A stretch of DNA of 64,000 bases from Pelecanus crispus (lineage: Eukaryota > Chordata > Aves > Pelecaniformes > Pelecanidae). How positions within the stretch are numbered: the first letter of the stretch is position 1; each line of letters opens with the position of its first letter. Below, one piece after another: positions 46,401-61,200 of the stretch. Position numbers and translations under genes: made by a program. Below the pieces are notes generated by a model that saw nothing but the letters and a program-made list of their open reading frames with translations, was not told the DNA's origin and did no database searches. The stretch covers positions 8,068,511-8,132,510 of the forward strand of contig NC_134659.1 of the NCBI RefSeq assembly GCF_030463565.1, written 5' to 3'.

Positions 46401-49400
46401 GACAGTTGGGTGAGGACAACATTGGGTTTTCTACAGGTCACACTTTTGGTGGGGCTGCTGGAGGTTCCCAAAGCAGGAGAGGCACCGATGGGAACAGACA
46501 GCTTTTACCTACCACCCATGTGGATGGGGCTGCACCCCAAATCTCAGCCTAGAACCTTTCTGGCACCCATTGAGATAGAGCCCAAGTCAGGGCTGCCCTG
46601 CTCCCATCATCACCAGCTGCCCCAGTCTGGAGCATGCACTGGGACAGCCCAGGGGACGGCGGGAGAAGGGTGCTCGGTGCTCCCTGAGCCATGCGCTGCA
46701 AGAAGAGGTGGGGGCAGGAGGTCCAAAGCTGGAAGTCTGCAAGGGGTTCCGGGGATGGATGTCCCCAGTGGGTGCCAGGTCCTCCCTGCCATGCTGCTGC
46801 AAGTCCCACTGCATTGAATGAGCCGAGATGTCAGAGGTCACGGCTGCCACTGCAGCTGGAGCAGTGCCCTGCAGAGGGGCAGAGCAGGGTTGGGACCACC
46901 CCACCGAGAGTCAGAGAAGAATTTTCTCACCATATGGGTCCTTTCTGCTTGGCGTCATCTCTACGAGCTGCTGGCACCTTTCTAAGCCCTATAGCTCAGC
47001 TCACACGTGGTGACCTGGAGTTACAGCAGCTCAGCACCCCAGGCTCAGCAGAGAGAGGAGCTGGGCATGATGAACCCTCTTCTTTGAGGACCTCTGCTCC
47101 TGAAACACTTGGGGTCTCCTCCACTGCAGCAAGAGGAGATGGCACCACACCACAAGGCTGCTTAATGCAAACCTTGCCCAAAGGCACCATGAGAGAGGCG
47201 GAAAGCATGTGCATGGGGTTGTATAGATCCATAAGTGCACTGGGTTGTGTGCATCCCACTGAAGTTCCTCCTGGTCTGGTGTATGTCCAGGGTTTGGTTT
47301 TACCGTCCTAAAATGGTAGCTCTCCGCATAGGAATTATTCTGCAACAAGCAACTGCAAAGTGCAAGAGGCTATGGCTGGGTGAAGCAGCTGGCAAGTCCA
47401 CCAAATGTTTCTGACTGCTTTCAGCAGCCAGTAATTCTTTAATGGATAAAGGCGAGGGTGATTATGAGGCTTATGAGAACAAACCCATCCTGCCAAAATT
47501 GACTGCTCCCCACAGACTGAGACATGACATCCCCAGGGCTTTGGTGAGTGCTTCGTTTAGTGGTGGGTGAAGTTGGAGCTGGCCACAACTCCAGCAAGCG
47601 GCAAGAAAGTGACAGAAAAAGGAGGTTTTGTGCTTTGAGCTTTGTCGGGGCAGGTTGTGCAGGGACCTGGACCATTTGCAGCCCTCCTGGACCCCAGACA
47701 GGGTCTGGGGAGATGCTGCTGCCTTGGTGTGGGTTCATCCTGCCCTGACACATCTCCCGGGACCTTGGGGGCACCCTGGGATCCCTGAGGACTGCAGAGG
47801 GATGTAGGCACATCCAGAAGCAGCCCTAGGGACACAAACATCCCCGCAAGAAGCAGGGGAAATAAGGTAGAAAAGAGTTTTATGGGGTAAAATGCCTGGA
47901 AATGAGGAATGATGCTTCTACAGGGCAGCCAGGCTGTGCCAGGGTATCTTCACCCCAGACTGGCAGTACAAAACATGAAAGCCCATCAGGGATGTCCCTC
48001 CAGTGGACGGCTACACGTGTGGGAGATGTCCTCCCCCGGCTCCAGCAGTCCACGGCGTGGACCCAGAGGCTAGGCACGTCCCCCTACCCCTGCCACTCTC
48101 TTGATGCCATCAGCCCCAGTGGGACCAACCTCAAAGCACACATCACGGCTCAGTCCACCTTGAGCTTGGCATCTTCCATGGAGCAGCATCACTCACAACC
48201 TCATGAGGCTGCTTAAGGGCTTGTTTCCCTGCTCCCCAATACCCATACACAAGCCCACATTGTTTTTGAGCCTAAACCTGCCATATTTTGGGTTCCAGCT
48301 AGAGGACTGAGTTAAATCTTTGCCTGCTGAGCCAAAGAGACTTGTCTTATCATATCTCTGGTCCCTGGGATGTTAGGAGCAGCCACAACATCACACCAGC
48401 CTGGATGAGTTCATTGCCAAGCAGTTGCACACCCCTCCTGGGGCTGCTCCTGGCCTCAATGCAGAAGTATCTGCTGGCTGGATCTGTGCAGCCTGCTTCA
48501 TTGGGGATGCCTGTGCTGCTGGACTGCCCAGGCTTTGGTGATGAATCACAACCCATCTTTGGGAACAAATCACAGGCTTCCAGTAACTGCAGAGCTTCTT
48601 TCAGATCACTTGCCCAGTTGTCCTCATCTCAGAGGTGGGATGTGAGTAACCTCCACAGCAGCTCCACCGTGGACCAGTGCTGATGGCTTCCCCTTGGGCA
48701 TCCCAGCAGCTCTCACTGCAACAGGATGCTGCCAGGGGAAGAGGGAGCAGGGGAGGGCTGGAGATCGCAGGGCGGGAGGTCGGAAAGCATGGGGACCTCG
48801 CACACATCCTTCCCCTTCAGGCTGTGCCCTGGGTGTGGAGGAGGCACTGCTGTTGTCCAAAGAAGGCAAAGAAGCGCATGTCGTCCACTGCTGCTCAATG
48901 AGAAAGGCAAATTTTTCTCACATCCTTTAAGCAGCATTCTTCACCCCAGCAGCAAATATAAATCCTTTGTGCGCATAAAGTTAATCTGGTTTTCAAACTG
49001 GGCTTGGTTTACAGCCTGTGGCTGGATCCTAACATGTTCAAGTGCTCTGTCACTGCATAAGCAGCAATTCTCAGCAAGGACCACTCACCCAATGCTCAGC
49101 CCCCTCATCCCAAATGTGTGTGGGTGGGGGTTAGGCAGGGGGCTGGGGATGCCCAGGGCATCTGATGCCTGATGAAAATTATAATTTTATTTGTGCCTAT
49201 CGGGGAGCGCTGCCCTGTAAGCCCAGGCAGACCCTTCATGCCCCAAAGGGAGCTGTGAGACCGCCTGATGCTGTGGGCAGCACCAAGTGCACCCAAGGGT
49301 GCTGAGTGCCTGTACTGGGGTGGCCATGCTCTGGATGTGCCACCCTGCTGCTGCCGTGTGACAGTCCTGAGGGTGCACCCAGTGTCCCTGGTCAATGGGG

Positions 49401-50299
49401 TACAAGTCGCACCGAGCCATAGATTTGTGCCCAGGCAGCTCCAGAGCTCCCTCCCAGCTCCACCATCTGTGGTCATAGCCCTCCAGGATTTTCCTGGATT
49501 GCTGGCTTCTCCATCCAGGACCCCGAGGTAGGTGGGAGGGAAATGATTTAACGCTATTGGCAACGGCTGCAAAATCATGAAATGAGCTTCAGAATCTCAG
49601 AACTTGGGGAAAAAAATGTGATGTTTTTGTCTTTTGGCTCCTGGTTTCAGGCAGCAGCATTTTTGAGCATTTCCCTGCAATGCAAAGCATGAGAAGGACT
49701 GCTTTAAAAGAGAGAAGAAACAGAAGTCGAGATTCTTCTATAGCACCAGGACTTTGGGAATTAGGGCACGCAGAGAGGAACAGCCCAGTCTCTAGGAGAA
49801 GGGGGTGAAATTATGAGAGCTGGTTACATCGCTGATGGACAGCGTGACGGCATGATGGACTTGTTTCCAGTGTTACCCTGGTGCAGTAAACTTACTGGAC
49901 ATCTTTAGTGTCTAAACAGTTTTGTCATCAAAAAATAGAAATTGGATGTAAGAACATCTTCTTGGAGGGGAGTACGGGTCTGACTCTGAGGGAGGGTCCT
50001 GCACACCCCCACCACACGGCTGACCCCCCCAATGCTGGGAGCAATGCCATCTCCAGCAGAAGACAATTTCTGCAGGGCAAGAAGGTTTCAGGAGTAGACA
50101 CTCAAAATGCATGTGCATCCCTCTCTGGACAGTGCGCTGGAGGTGTTTCTCACCCAGCATCATTGGGGGGGAGATCAATGTGCTCGGCCAGGAGTCTCAG
50201 GTCATCTGCCCTCGCCACGCCAGACCACCACCCTGTGGATGTGGCTACCTCAAAGGTTCTCACACATCAGCCCTGCCCCTGGCGTGGCGATTAGCTGGG

Positions 50300-52260
50300 A
50301 GCTGATTGCCCAGGCCTGGCTCAGCAGCTGATCCTGCGTGTCCCTGCATGTCACGGTGTGATTAGAGAAGTCAGGGCGATGTACTCGTGCAGTACAAAGG
50401 AGAAGTGATAACAGGCAGCTTTGGCTATCTTCAGTGTAAATCCAGAACTTTGCTAGATAAAAGCAGTGGGGTTTTAATTACTATTTGTATTGTACTTGAA
50501 TTTTTCTATGCATTGCATATTTTTGTTCTTTATGCAAAAGAACCTCTTTGAAATGAAGAGTCTGAAAGTCAGCCCCAAAATAGAGAAGGAAGAGAGAAGA
50601 GGGAAGGACAAAGAAAAAAGACAGCTCTAAAAACCACTTAAAATGCCAAATCTGTCAAATGCGGGCTCTATGAGAAGCTGAAATGAGACGGCAGATACAA
50701 AGTGCCTGGTGTGATTGGGCTCTGAGAGCCTCTGTGGCTCATATTCCATCCCACAAAACGCTGTGGCTTACAGAAAGCTGGCTGTGCTAGGGGGAAGATG
50801 CCAGCTAAGGAAGCACCTGGTGCCATCTGTAGAGCATCAGGGCAGGTTGCCCAGTGCCACCGTCCTTCCCTGCATGTCCCCACCACGTTCTGCAAATGCT
50901 GCTAAATCAAAGGACAAGTCGGTACCCAGAGGAGACCTCTAAGCAGGTGATTCTGAAAACCACCGAGAGCCATTAAAAGGCAGGAGCAGCTCAGAGATCT
51001 CAACTAGAAGGAAAATAAAAGGGGTCTTGAGACTTGCTGTTGGTATTTCATCTGCATTTGACAGGACATCAAGCTCTGCTCCCTGGATAAATGGGAGGCA
51101 GGAAACTGGAGATAGGATCTCCTGTGAAGAGGCATTAACTCAGCCACGAAGCAGGGCTGAGGTGGGTCTTTATCTCTCCAATGCAGACAGACTCTTCAGA
51201 AAAAGACATATCCTAAATTACAGCTGGAACAAGAGATTAGGATCAGCTGCCTTTTAATTTCTTGGGTTTTACACTTCTGCTTGCCAACCCAACTCCTGAT
51301 TTTGCAGTCAACAACTGAACTCCTCAGTTTCTTAGGCTACAACTTGTTATTGCTGTCCAGGATCCTCACAGCACAATTTGTCGCTGCAAAGGGGACATTT
51401 CTGTTCTTGCGCTTAGTCCAGTTAAATGATTAGTACATTCAAGACTGAAAAATTGGCTGGAAGCTCACAAAATGAGGGAGGTTGTTTTCTCTGCCCAATG
51501 TCTAAATGAGAATTAGGAGTGCCGACGAGATCTACTGTTTCTAAACCTCAGAGGACACAGTAACCCAAAACAACCAGTTCAGCGTCTTCTGTCCAATGCA
51601 TATTTCCCCTGATTAAAGGATCAATTTCAAATTCAAAAACCAGTTGGATTAATTTAATTTCTTTTTTTGCTAATGAGTTGGCTATATGTACTTTCAATTA
51701 GTGAAAATCATTTGGAGAGGCCCTTTCATGCTATAGTCGACTTCCAGCTTCTGCCCAAACACAACTTGCCACAAAGCTTGAGTAAAACCTGGTTATTCAC
51801 CCCTCCACAACACTATAAAAACAGGGAAAGTGAGGATCAGAGTACCTATGTGTCAAGCCATTAAGTTATTTATGTTGGGATGAATCTGTCCAGTGCAGAT
51901 CTATATATCTTGATCAGCCAAATGAAATGCCAAATTGAAAATGAAGGCTCCAGTTAACACCACACTTAAATGTTCCCTCACCGCAAAGAATCGATCTTTC
52001 ACCAGAAAACAAATAAAAAGTGCAAATGCAAAGCAAACCTGAAGTTTATTATTTAAACCCTGTTTCCTCTTTCAGATTTAAAAGATTATTTATTCCCTTG
52101 GAGGAAAACTGATTGACCTTGTTGCCTGGAAAGGAAACAGCTCAGTATTTCCATCAGGATGGTGGAGAGAAAGAGCTGAGACCCAAGACAAGGAATTGCA
52201 GCAAAATGCATCAGCTGGGCATAAATTACACCCTGTACATCTTCCTAATTGCTCTGGCAG
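50300..52260. other. AT-rich island in the ADORA1 intron
   Basis: About 2 kb of clearly lower GC than its flanks, with many ATTA/TAAT cores (for example 51600-51720). No coding sequence. This composition is often seen for conserved non-coding regulatory DNA but conservation cannot be judged here. Confidence 0.35.
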
Positions 52261-55200
52261 TTAAATCCAGGCAAGGAGCAACGGGCAGACATAGCCTGAG
52301 TCTGCCCAGGCAGCCTGGCTGGCGCAGGGCATGGAGATGAAGGATGCATAGGCCAGGCAGAACGAGTCCTCCCCAAGCATGAGGACTGTGCCGGTCCCTG
52401 TGAAGCCCGCGAGGGACCCGGCATCCCCCCTGCCTGGTGCACAAGGGACAAGCAGTGCTGCAAGGAGGTCCCCAGGCTGCTGGAGATGGAGGTGCTCTTC
52501 TGTGGCTGGACCCGTGGCACTGAGAGCAGGGTATGGCCCTATGGAGGGCGGTCATCTGCACCGCTGATTCTGTGAGCGTCACGGGAGTGGGTGTAAAAGT
52601 GAGAGGAGGGTGGCTGCTGGTACCAGAGCACCTTGAGCTCCCTTTGAGCAAACAGACCTCTCTGAGCCCATAACGCACCCATGTCCCGGCAGTACTGAAC
52701 GTGGCAAATGAGCTCCCTTAAATTAAACCCCTCGCCTGCACCCACGCAGGCGTCTGCCTGGCTCTGCGCAGGCTTTGCCGTGTCCATCTGGACGCAGGCT
52801 GTGCTCTAAGCTCTCTCCCAGTCTTGACCGCTTAGTGCTGCAGGCAAACAGAGCCGTTTGCGCTGAGAAAAATGAGTGTGTCATTTTTGCGTGTTACAAG
52901 GTTTAAGTCACTGAGTGTTGCTACCAGTGCAGCAAAGAAAGAGAAATAATTTAGTCTGTAAGACTGTGCTAATTATGGCTATGTCTGAGACAACATTTCT
53001 CAGCATCGGCCTCTCACTGCTTTCGGAGAGTTTGTAGCATCATTCCCTCTGTGAACAGATGGGGAAACTGAGTCGCAGAGGGGGGTTATGGCATGCCAAG
53101 CAAAGCAAGATGAACTGAATTGCATGAGAAAGCATCCCTGGTGCCAGGAGCTGGCACTTCCCTTATTTGAAGGAGGCCAATAAAAATCACCCTGGTCTCT
53201 GGATGCAGGGAGAGAAATGGCCCGGAGAAAGCAGATAGACAGCCATTTCAGTGATGTCCTGGCTTTCTGTGCTCTGGCCATCCTCTGAGGACCGATGGAA
53301 AGGTGTTACTGTCACCCCAGGCAGGGTCCAGGGCTGGGGGATGTCACCTCCCTGCCTCTGTGTCCCTGTGGTCCTGCTCGGGCATCGCTGGTGCACAGGG
53401 GTCTGCGTGCAAGAGCACCAGGGCCAGTCTCGGGGACAGCATAGATGGGGGCTGGTGAGGAAGACAAGGGAACGGGGCTGGGGACCAAATCCCCTTTTCT
53501 CCTCCAGCTCCTTTTTTTGAACAGAGACTTTTATTCTTAACAAAAATCCAACCAAGCCACCCAAGACTGCAGCAGCTGCTGAAAGTGGTCCCCTGCTCAG
53601 TGCTGGGGGGCAAAGCCGAGGCAAGGAAGGGATGGGGGGAGGATGGAAAAGGCAGTGAGAGATGGGGCAAGGATGTAAGGGGGAGCTGCTGGGTCCCGCC
53701 AGGCTCAGTGCAGTGAAGGGCAAACCCAGATGCCGCAAAATTTTCCAGTGGCCCATCCCGCTCTGCACTGCCCTATGTCACCAAAAAGGGTCCTTCCCCC
53801 CCTTATTTGCCCCCCATCAGCCCTCTGGCCCTTACCCCATAGGCGAGTGCTGCCTGTGCTCTATAGGAAGGAGGATCTCAACCCCTTGGGGCTATTTTTT
53901 ACTCTCTTGTTGATGGCCTCACCAGTGATGTCTCCTTAACACCCAGACCTGCCCCTTCAGCCGCCCTCCGGTTGGAAAGGCGGCTACGTGCCCAACAGCA
54001 GGCTGCACTGGGGCTGGGTGCTGGTGGAGCAGGGGGTGCTCAGCTCATTGCTATTCTGCAGGACACCCCACTGGCTGTGGGGCTGCTTTGTGGCCGCCTT
54101 GGAGTGCATCAATTGCTCTTTCTTGCAACTGGGCATCCTGCGCAAGAGCTGTGCGCCTGCCCCAGCAGCTGGGCAGCCATGCTGCCAGAGAAGGCATCTC
54201 CCTGCCAGGACCCCAGACTGCCTCTGGGATGGCTGTTTTCCCATTTCATGGGCTTGAAAGTTCAGGTCATCTTGGTTGAGATGTGTCCCAAAAGGACTGG
54301 CTCCCTGGGACTGCTCCTTCCAGCCCATCGGCAGCCCGCACGCTGGGTTGTCCCCGGCTCTCAGCCCCTGCATCCAGCCCTGCTGCATCTGGCGGGATCG
54401 CTTTGAAAAATCATTAATTTATCTCCAGGATAAACCAATGCTGTTCATATTAGCTCAGCTGTGCTGGCTGTCATTTTGCCAGGCTCTAAGTTGGTGCTGT
54501 TGTCCCCAAGGGGACAAGCCTTTCAAGCTGTCCCCGTCCCTCCCCGGCATCTCTCGCCTGCGTGGTCTCCTCCATGCTCCATGTCCCGCTGTCTGCAGGG
54601 ACCACAACCTTCCATGACCTGCATGACCTCACATGCCTGTGGGCAGGACCCTGCAGGGTTTTCCCCTGTCCTTCCTCCAGCCAGAGGTTTTCTTCCAGCC
54701 CATCAATTTCTTTCCACTCTCAAATGACTCCTGTGTGTGTCATGAAGAAATTCATCTCTCAGGTCATTTCACCATGGTGCCTCCTCCATGTTTTCCTCCT
54801 TTTTTCCATCCTTCATTGTGTTGCAGTGACCATTCTATCACCCCTGCCTCCATAACAGACCTGCCAATATGCTGACTTTCTGAATTACAGACCCCTCTTG
54901 ACTCCCTCGTGTCTGCTCCGACCAGTTCCACCGAACCCCTTCTCTGTGCCAAGGCTCATGCTGTGACCCCTTGGGGTCAGGCTGATTTCGAGCATGGCCA
55001 TTTGGATGCAGTGGCTCCATGGCCCCTGTCCCTGAGCCTTTGCCCAGCTCTGCCTATGCTGCCTTGGAGGCCCAGGGACTTGCAGGTGGCTGCCATGTCC
55101 CCTCAGAGCACATCCCTATGTCCAGTAGTCCCTTGTGTTTGGGTACAAGCTGCTTTGAGATGTCCTAGACCTTGTTGGGTCTGGCCTCACTGACTGCAAA

Positions 55201-58200
55201 TGGCAGCTGTGGGTCTGGGGGACCCTCCAGATCAGACTTTGAAAACAGAGGCTGGTGGTCTTTGTCCCAGCTGTCTCCCATCCAAGCTCATGGTCAAAAT
55301 CCCCTTTCTGGTCAACAGAGTCAACCTGGCACTTTTAAGACACGGTTGAGCTTATTCTAACACCATGAATGGGCTAGAAAAAACCATGCTATGATGCACC
55401 CTGGGGTGTAAAAGGAGCTAGAAGGTGGCTTGGCTGTTGGTGGCCACATGGCACATGTGTGACCAGAGCAAGACAGATGCCACATGCATGTGCCAAGGGC
55501 TGGGTGATGACACAGAGACTGGCCTGCGGTTCCAGAGCTGGTCACTGGGGAGGGGGTTGGTGCCAGCTCCATGGCATAAGAGTGCCTGAGCCCACCTGCA
55601 CACCCAGCCTTGACCCTTTGAGTCACTTATTTCTGCTCTATTGCCTGCTCTGGCCGTCATGGAGCGGAGGTGGGACCATTTCTGTAAAGATCAGATAATG
55701 ATGACACCTCCCATTGATGGAGTCACATTCTTCCATCTCAAGGGTGGGGAAGACCCAGGACACCCCATCAAAGCGGTCCTGCATGCCCTGAGCCAGCTCC
55801 AGCACCAGATGGCTGCAGTGACAGCACACACCATGGTGAGCTGGTCCTGACTCACTCCTGACATGCTGCCTGCAGGGCCAGGCTGGGCTGGCGGGGACTG
55901 GGTACGCTGAATCAGCAGCTTTTGCTTTGGCGGGGCCTCCTTCGGTAGGGTGTTTCACTTGTCTTATTGCCAGCAGCTGCACAGGGTCCTTGGAAAGCAC
56001 TGGATGCCAAGCCCCAATGTGCATCAGCATCACCTCCACCAACCTAGTAACCTTGGAAACACCCCGGTCACTCCAGAAAAGGGAAAACCATCTCCGAAGT
56101 GCTCAGTGGTGCTGTTGGAAGTGTGACAGTCTGTTTGGGTGTTCCCAGGTGTTTGGGAGCTCTGCTGCTCAACCATGGGTCTGATGGACCCATGCAGTGA
56201 GGGACATCACCTTACTCACTGCAGACACCTTGCTGTCCATCCCACCATGTCTGGGTGGCCCTGGCTGTTGGTGCTCCTCACCTTTTGGTCAATGGGGACC
56301 TCATCGTCAGTTTATATTGCCGTGGAATGAAGAAATGCAAGCTGGCTAGTGTCCCATCTGCCCACTTCGTAGAGTAGATCCTCTTGGGTTGATGGTACCC
56401 AACACACCTGAATCACTGCTATGGAGGTGGCAGAGCCTTGCTGGGCTCCATCCACCTATCTCCACCTGGTTTGATGTCTGTGTTCCCTGCAGGATGAGTT
56501 CATGGGCAGGAGCCCACTCGCCAAGGGCATTGTCCCTACAGATATCTCAGCCCCTTTTGACACTCTCGGTGGACGGAGATCCTGTCACTTTTAATTAGGA
56601 CCAATTGCTGACAAGAGTGACTTTTGGCATCCTTGACTCCAGGCTCTGCAGATCAGGGACCTGCAGCCCAGAAGGACCATTTGGCCTTCTGGATAACCCT
56701 GTTTCATTTACTCCTGCATGGATCACCATGGCATGGGCTGGGACCATGGAGGAGCCTGGCTGCCGGGTGCCCTGGGCACAGTCGTGACATAAGACCAGCT
56801 GATCACTGCACAGTGCGTGAACAGAAAGGGCACGCTGTCCCGGCCTATCTCAGCTTCCATACCTGCTGTGCCCCAGCCTCCATCCCTGGCCGGTGGGGTC
56901 ACCCTGAGTGAGCCATGGTGCTGCTTTGTGCCTCAGTTTCCCTGTCTGCAAATGTGCTATTGCACTTGCTGGGAACATGCCTTCAAATTTACTGGTGATG
57001 CATTGTCAAGGGTCAATGCTTTAACCTAAAAATCAGTAGAAAATGGAAAAAAAACCAATGAAAATATTCCCAGAGCATGATTTTGGGGCGTAGCAGGCAA
57101 ACACCAGCAAGAAAGGAGCTGTATTTCATTCATCATCCTGCAGTACAATGCAGGCAGATGTAAGCTCTGCTGAGGGGACAGATGTCGACTCACAGCTAAC
57201 GGGGTCAGGGCGAAATGATACCCTGGGCAGATTACCCAGCATGGGGACCACGTCTCACCCCACTCAGAGATACAGGAGAAGGGCTGGGAGGAGACGGGGT
57301 GTTGCTGCTCAGGAAGCCCGTCCTGGGTCTCTGGAGGCCATGTATATCCCCTTGCCCTTTTAATCCAGAAAATTTGGGAATAACCCCAAATATCAACAAG
57401 TCTGGAGCATCTCTGCACAGGATTCACTGCTCTTCTCCCCTTCCCTCTGTGCTACTGAGAACGGAACATCCCACGGTCAGACCCTCGCTGCATCCCAAGG
57501 AGGGGGAAACTTGCAAACCCCAGCGTTTTCTGGAATTAGTGTCCCCAGGAGCTGGGGACACTGCTTACAGCCCAAGTCGCTTCCCTCTGGCTGGCATGGC
57601 AGTGTCTGTAGCTTTTTTGAGTGACCTGATTTTGCGTCTGTCGGCAAACGTCTCATGGCACCGCTGCAGCAGCTGTGCATGCTCCCGCTGAGCCTAAGCC
57701 AGACGTCCCCTCACCAAGGAAAGAGCCCTCATGCCTTTGATCTCTGACTTAACATGCTCTTGGCTTAAAATTGCTCTGCAGATCACAGTCGTGTTGAAAA
57801 CCGGCTCACCTGGGTATTTGCCAGGACCTCAAGACCAATATAACCTGCTGGTAAATCCCTTCCTGTTTCCAAGGCTCTGAGTATTTTGGTGATATCAGAA
57901 TAGAGCTCCTGGTCCTGGATCGGCACAGCTCGTCCGTGCACCCCGGATCTTGTTCGAGCAGAGCTCGGTGTGAAATGCTTGCTCTGGTTTAGCACCCACA
58001 CGCTGAGCTGGTGCAGGGTGCTGGAAACCACGGCTTGGAAACATCCTGAAGTCTCCAGCAAACCTCTCTGGACTGTGATTTCTGCCTTTTATTCTCCATC
58101 CTTAGTTCAGATCTGCCTGTTCCTTGGGAATGTAGGTCTCCATAGAACACCCTAATTTGCTAAAAATATACCTGGTGGAGAGCAGCAAGGGAAGAAACAA

Positions 58201-61200
58201 GAGAGGTGGCTGCAAAGACCTGCCAGTCCCCCAAATTTCTCCACTTTAGGAAAAATGGGAGCGTTTTCCTTGGAAATTCAATTGGCTTTTGCAGGGGCAG
58301 GGCCTGTAAGGATGGATGCTGTCTTTTCATCGACTAATGGAGGTTGAAAAAAAGCTAGATGAGCTCCTGGGCACGAGAGCCCCCCTGCAGCTCTCCGAGC
58401 TCACGCTCTCGGCTCTGAGTCACCTGGATGCTTTTGAAATGTTTCCTCCAAATTTAAAAACAAGCCTTGGAAGAGACATGTTTATTCACTTGCCTGGCTG
58501 GACAGGGTCGCTTGCCATTGCCCTCACTTATCGTCTGCTGTTTTGGCCAGGCTGGCTAGAGACACCTCCAGTCACCCTTGCCTCCCTGGGGACATGTGAA
58601 ACACATCACCTGGCCAGCAAATTGCCCTCAGGTGGAGCATACATCTCCTTTTCTTAATTTCATCCCATTGCTCTGGGATGAAACCCTTGTGCCAGCCTGA
58701 AAAATTGCTTCTGCAGTTTGATACCTTCTCCCTTCAGCACGTACTGTCCCCAGGGGACCATCTCCCACAGGCACTGGGGCCACCACGCACCCCATCCTGG
58801 TCCAAAACCTCCCCATCTCCATCCCGGACACAGCTGCTGGGTCTCAGAGCCCAAGTGTCTGGGGAGGTTTCCTGGCATTTAGTATTGGGAGTGCTGGAAA
58901 GATTTCTCGTGGGCCCTTAGGTGCTTTGGTGCCCGGGAATTTGGGCCAAAGCAGGGTCTCATCCCGACGTCCTCCTCAATCCCCATCCCATGGCAGCGGG
59001 GTGCCCATCGCTCTCCTGCCAAGACCCTCAATGAACTCTCGGTGGAGAAAAGGGGGAAAACCATCTCGGACGTGTGCCCTGCTCCATGACCCAGCTGGCT
59101 GAGGGTGACGAGACTTCCTAGGCTTCCCTGTGACCCAGCCCCAGCTGGCCCCACGCCTGGGGCCCTTGGCAGGCCTGGAGAGAAGGGGAAAGAGCGCTGC
59201 AATCCCGGCAAGAGACTGACTTCAGGCAGGAGCCTGAAAAACAGCAGGGTCAAGGCAGGAAAGCTTCCCCTTTCCACTGCTGGGCCCAGCCAAGAGCTTG
59301 CAGGCTACCTCCAAGTCTTCCTCACCTCCTGGCTTGCAGGTGCTGCAGTCCGGGACCGAGAGATGCTCCTGTCACGCCTGCATTGTTTTGTCTCGTAAGG
59401 CTCAGGACAGGGCACTTCTGAACCATCGGAGAATGCCAGCGCTGTCCGCAGAGCCACCCACAGACCCTGCTTTACCCTGGGCTCTCCCCCTGCTGCATCC
59501 CAGCCTCCTGCCCCCACCCCCCCCCCCCCCCATTTCCTGGCAATTTCCAGCCCGGTTTGGTCTAATTTCCATGGCTCTGCAGTCTCATGTGTACATTCAA
59601 ATCCTTCAGCAACACAAAATGCAGCTCACCCTGCTGGGATGCTCCTCAGGATGCCGCAGGTGGGAAGGGCAGAGCTGGTGGGGCACCCCAAAGTCGGGGT
59701 CCAGGCACAGAGGGTGGGGGTCCCTCCTGTGATGTGAGAGACCCCACGTACAAGGGCTCTTGCTACCAGCAGATTTCTCCAGTTTTTGTCTTCCTGGCAC
59801 ATGTTTCAAAGTGTTTGAGGAAAGAGCAAAGTGAACAAGGTAAGGACCCCCAGGGACACACCAAGACAGGACCAGGCTGCATCCGTGCATCCAGCATCCC
59901 TGGCCAAGGGGCTGTGGTTCAGCGTGTCCCGAGGACACCAGCTCCTTCTGCCATGGCCCTCTCCAAAAAGCCCAATGCAGCATCTCAGAGCAGAGACGGG
60001 AGCCCCTGAGTCAGTGGAGGCTGGCGCCAAAGGAGCTACATCCCCCCACAAACATCCCTCCGGCACCGTCCCCTCCAGCATCCTGCCGCCGACAGCCGCC
60101 GCAGGGATGCCGAGGGGCCGGTTCCTGCCGGACGCCCCCAGCCGGCTGCTTCCCCTCCCTTTGAACTCGTTTCATCTTCCCCAAGTGCGGCTGCAAGAGG
60201 GAAGTTTGGGCTGGGCTGGGGGACCCCGCTGCGCCCAGCTGGAGGGGGACGACAAGGATGGGGGTCCTGCCTTGCCGCCGGGCGGGGAGGAAGGATGCGA
60301 GAGGGGAGATGTGAGCTTTTCCACCAGCAGGAAGGCAGCAAACCTATTTTAGTTGGTTTCCAGCTGTTTAGAGCGGTTCCTGTGGAGGCTGGGGAGCGTG
60401 GTACCCTCTGCTCCAGCCTGCTCATCCCGAGCGATGCTCTTGCATCTCTCCACAGCCGAAAAAAGGCCCCTTGGGGAGAGGCAGCATCCTTCAGACCCCA
60501 GCAGCCAGGAGGGATGCTACCCAGGGGCTTGGGGCAGATGGAGAGGGTTCGGTGGGATATCCTGGTCCCCCAACCATGCTGGGTGTGCACTGGCTTTATC
60601 TCCAAAGGCAGAAGGAAGGAGGTGCCAATTCAGAGCTGTGCAAGACCCCTCTCCATCCCACAAAATCTGCCTCCGCCTTGCACAAGTGGCCCACGTTCCT
60701 CTGTGTTTCTGTGTCCATGGGAAACATGGCCAGGGGAGTGAGGAGGATGCCTGAGACTGAGCATTGGATGACACTTGGACATCTCCTGCTGCCATCCTGA
60801 GACACATTACAAATGTCTCCAGGCATCATTTGCTCAAGACATGCTGCCAGCAGACACCCACCCGCGGGGCCGCAAAGCTCCCGATGTCCCCCCAGGGCTC
60901 GCTCTCCGGCCGGGTGCGTGGGCAGTGGACGGGTCCATGTGTTTGCTGGAAGAAGGAGCAAACCTGTAGGTTGTTCCCCCAAGCTCGCAGGCCCCAGGGC
61001 TGGGGTGTGCGTGGGCAGCCAGGAGCCAGAGCCGGGCTGCGATGCACCGTGTTCCCCTGTCCCTGCCAAGCTGCGCTTCCAGTCCTGGCTCTGCCTAATT
61101 AAACAGAAAGCCTGGGAAGTTCAGCGGTGACTTTGCTTCTCCTTCAGACAACATTTCCCAGCCAACAGTCCCATTGGCTTCTCACCCCAGTTGGCCCGTA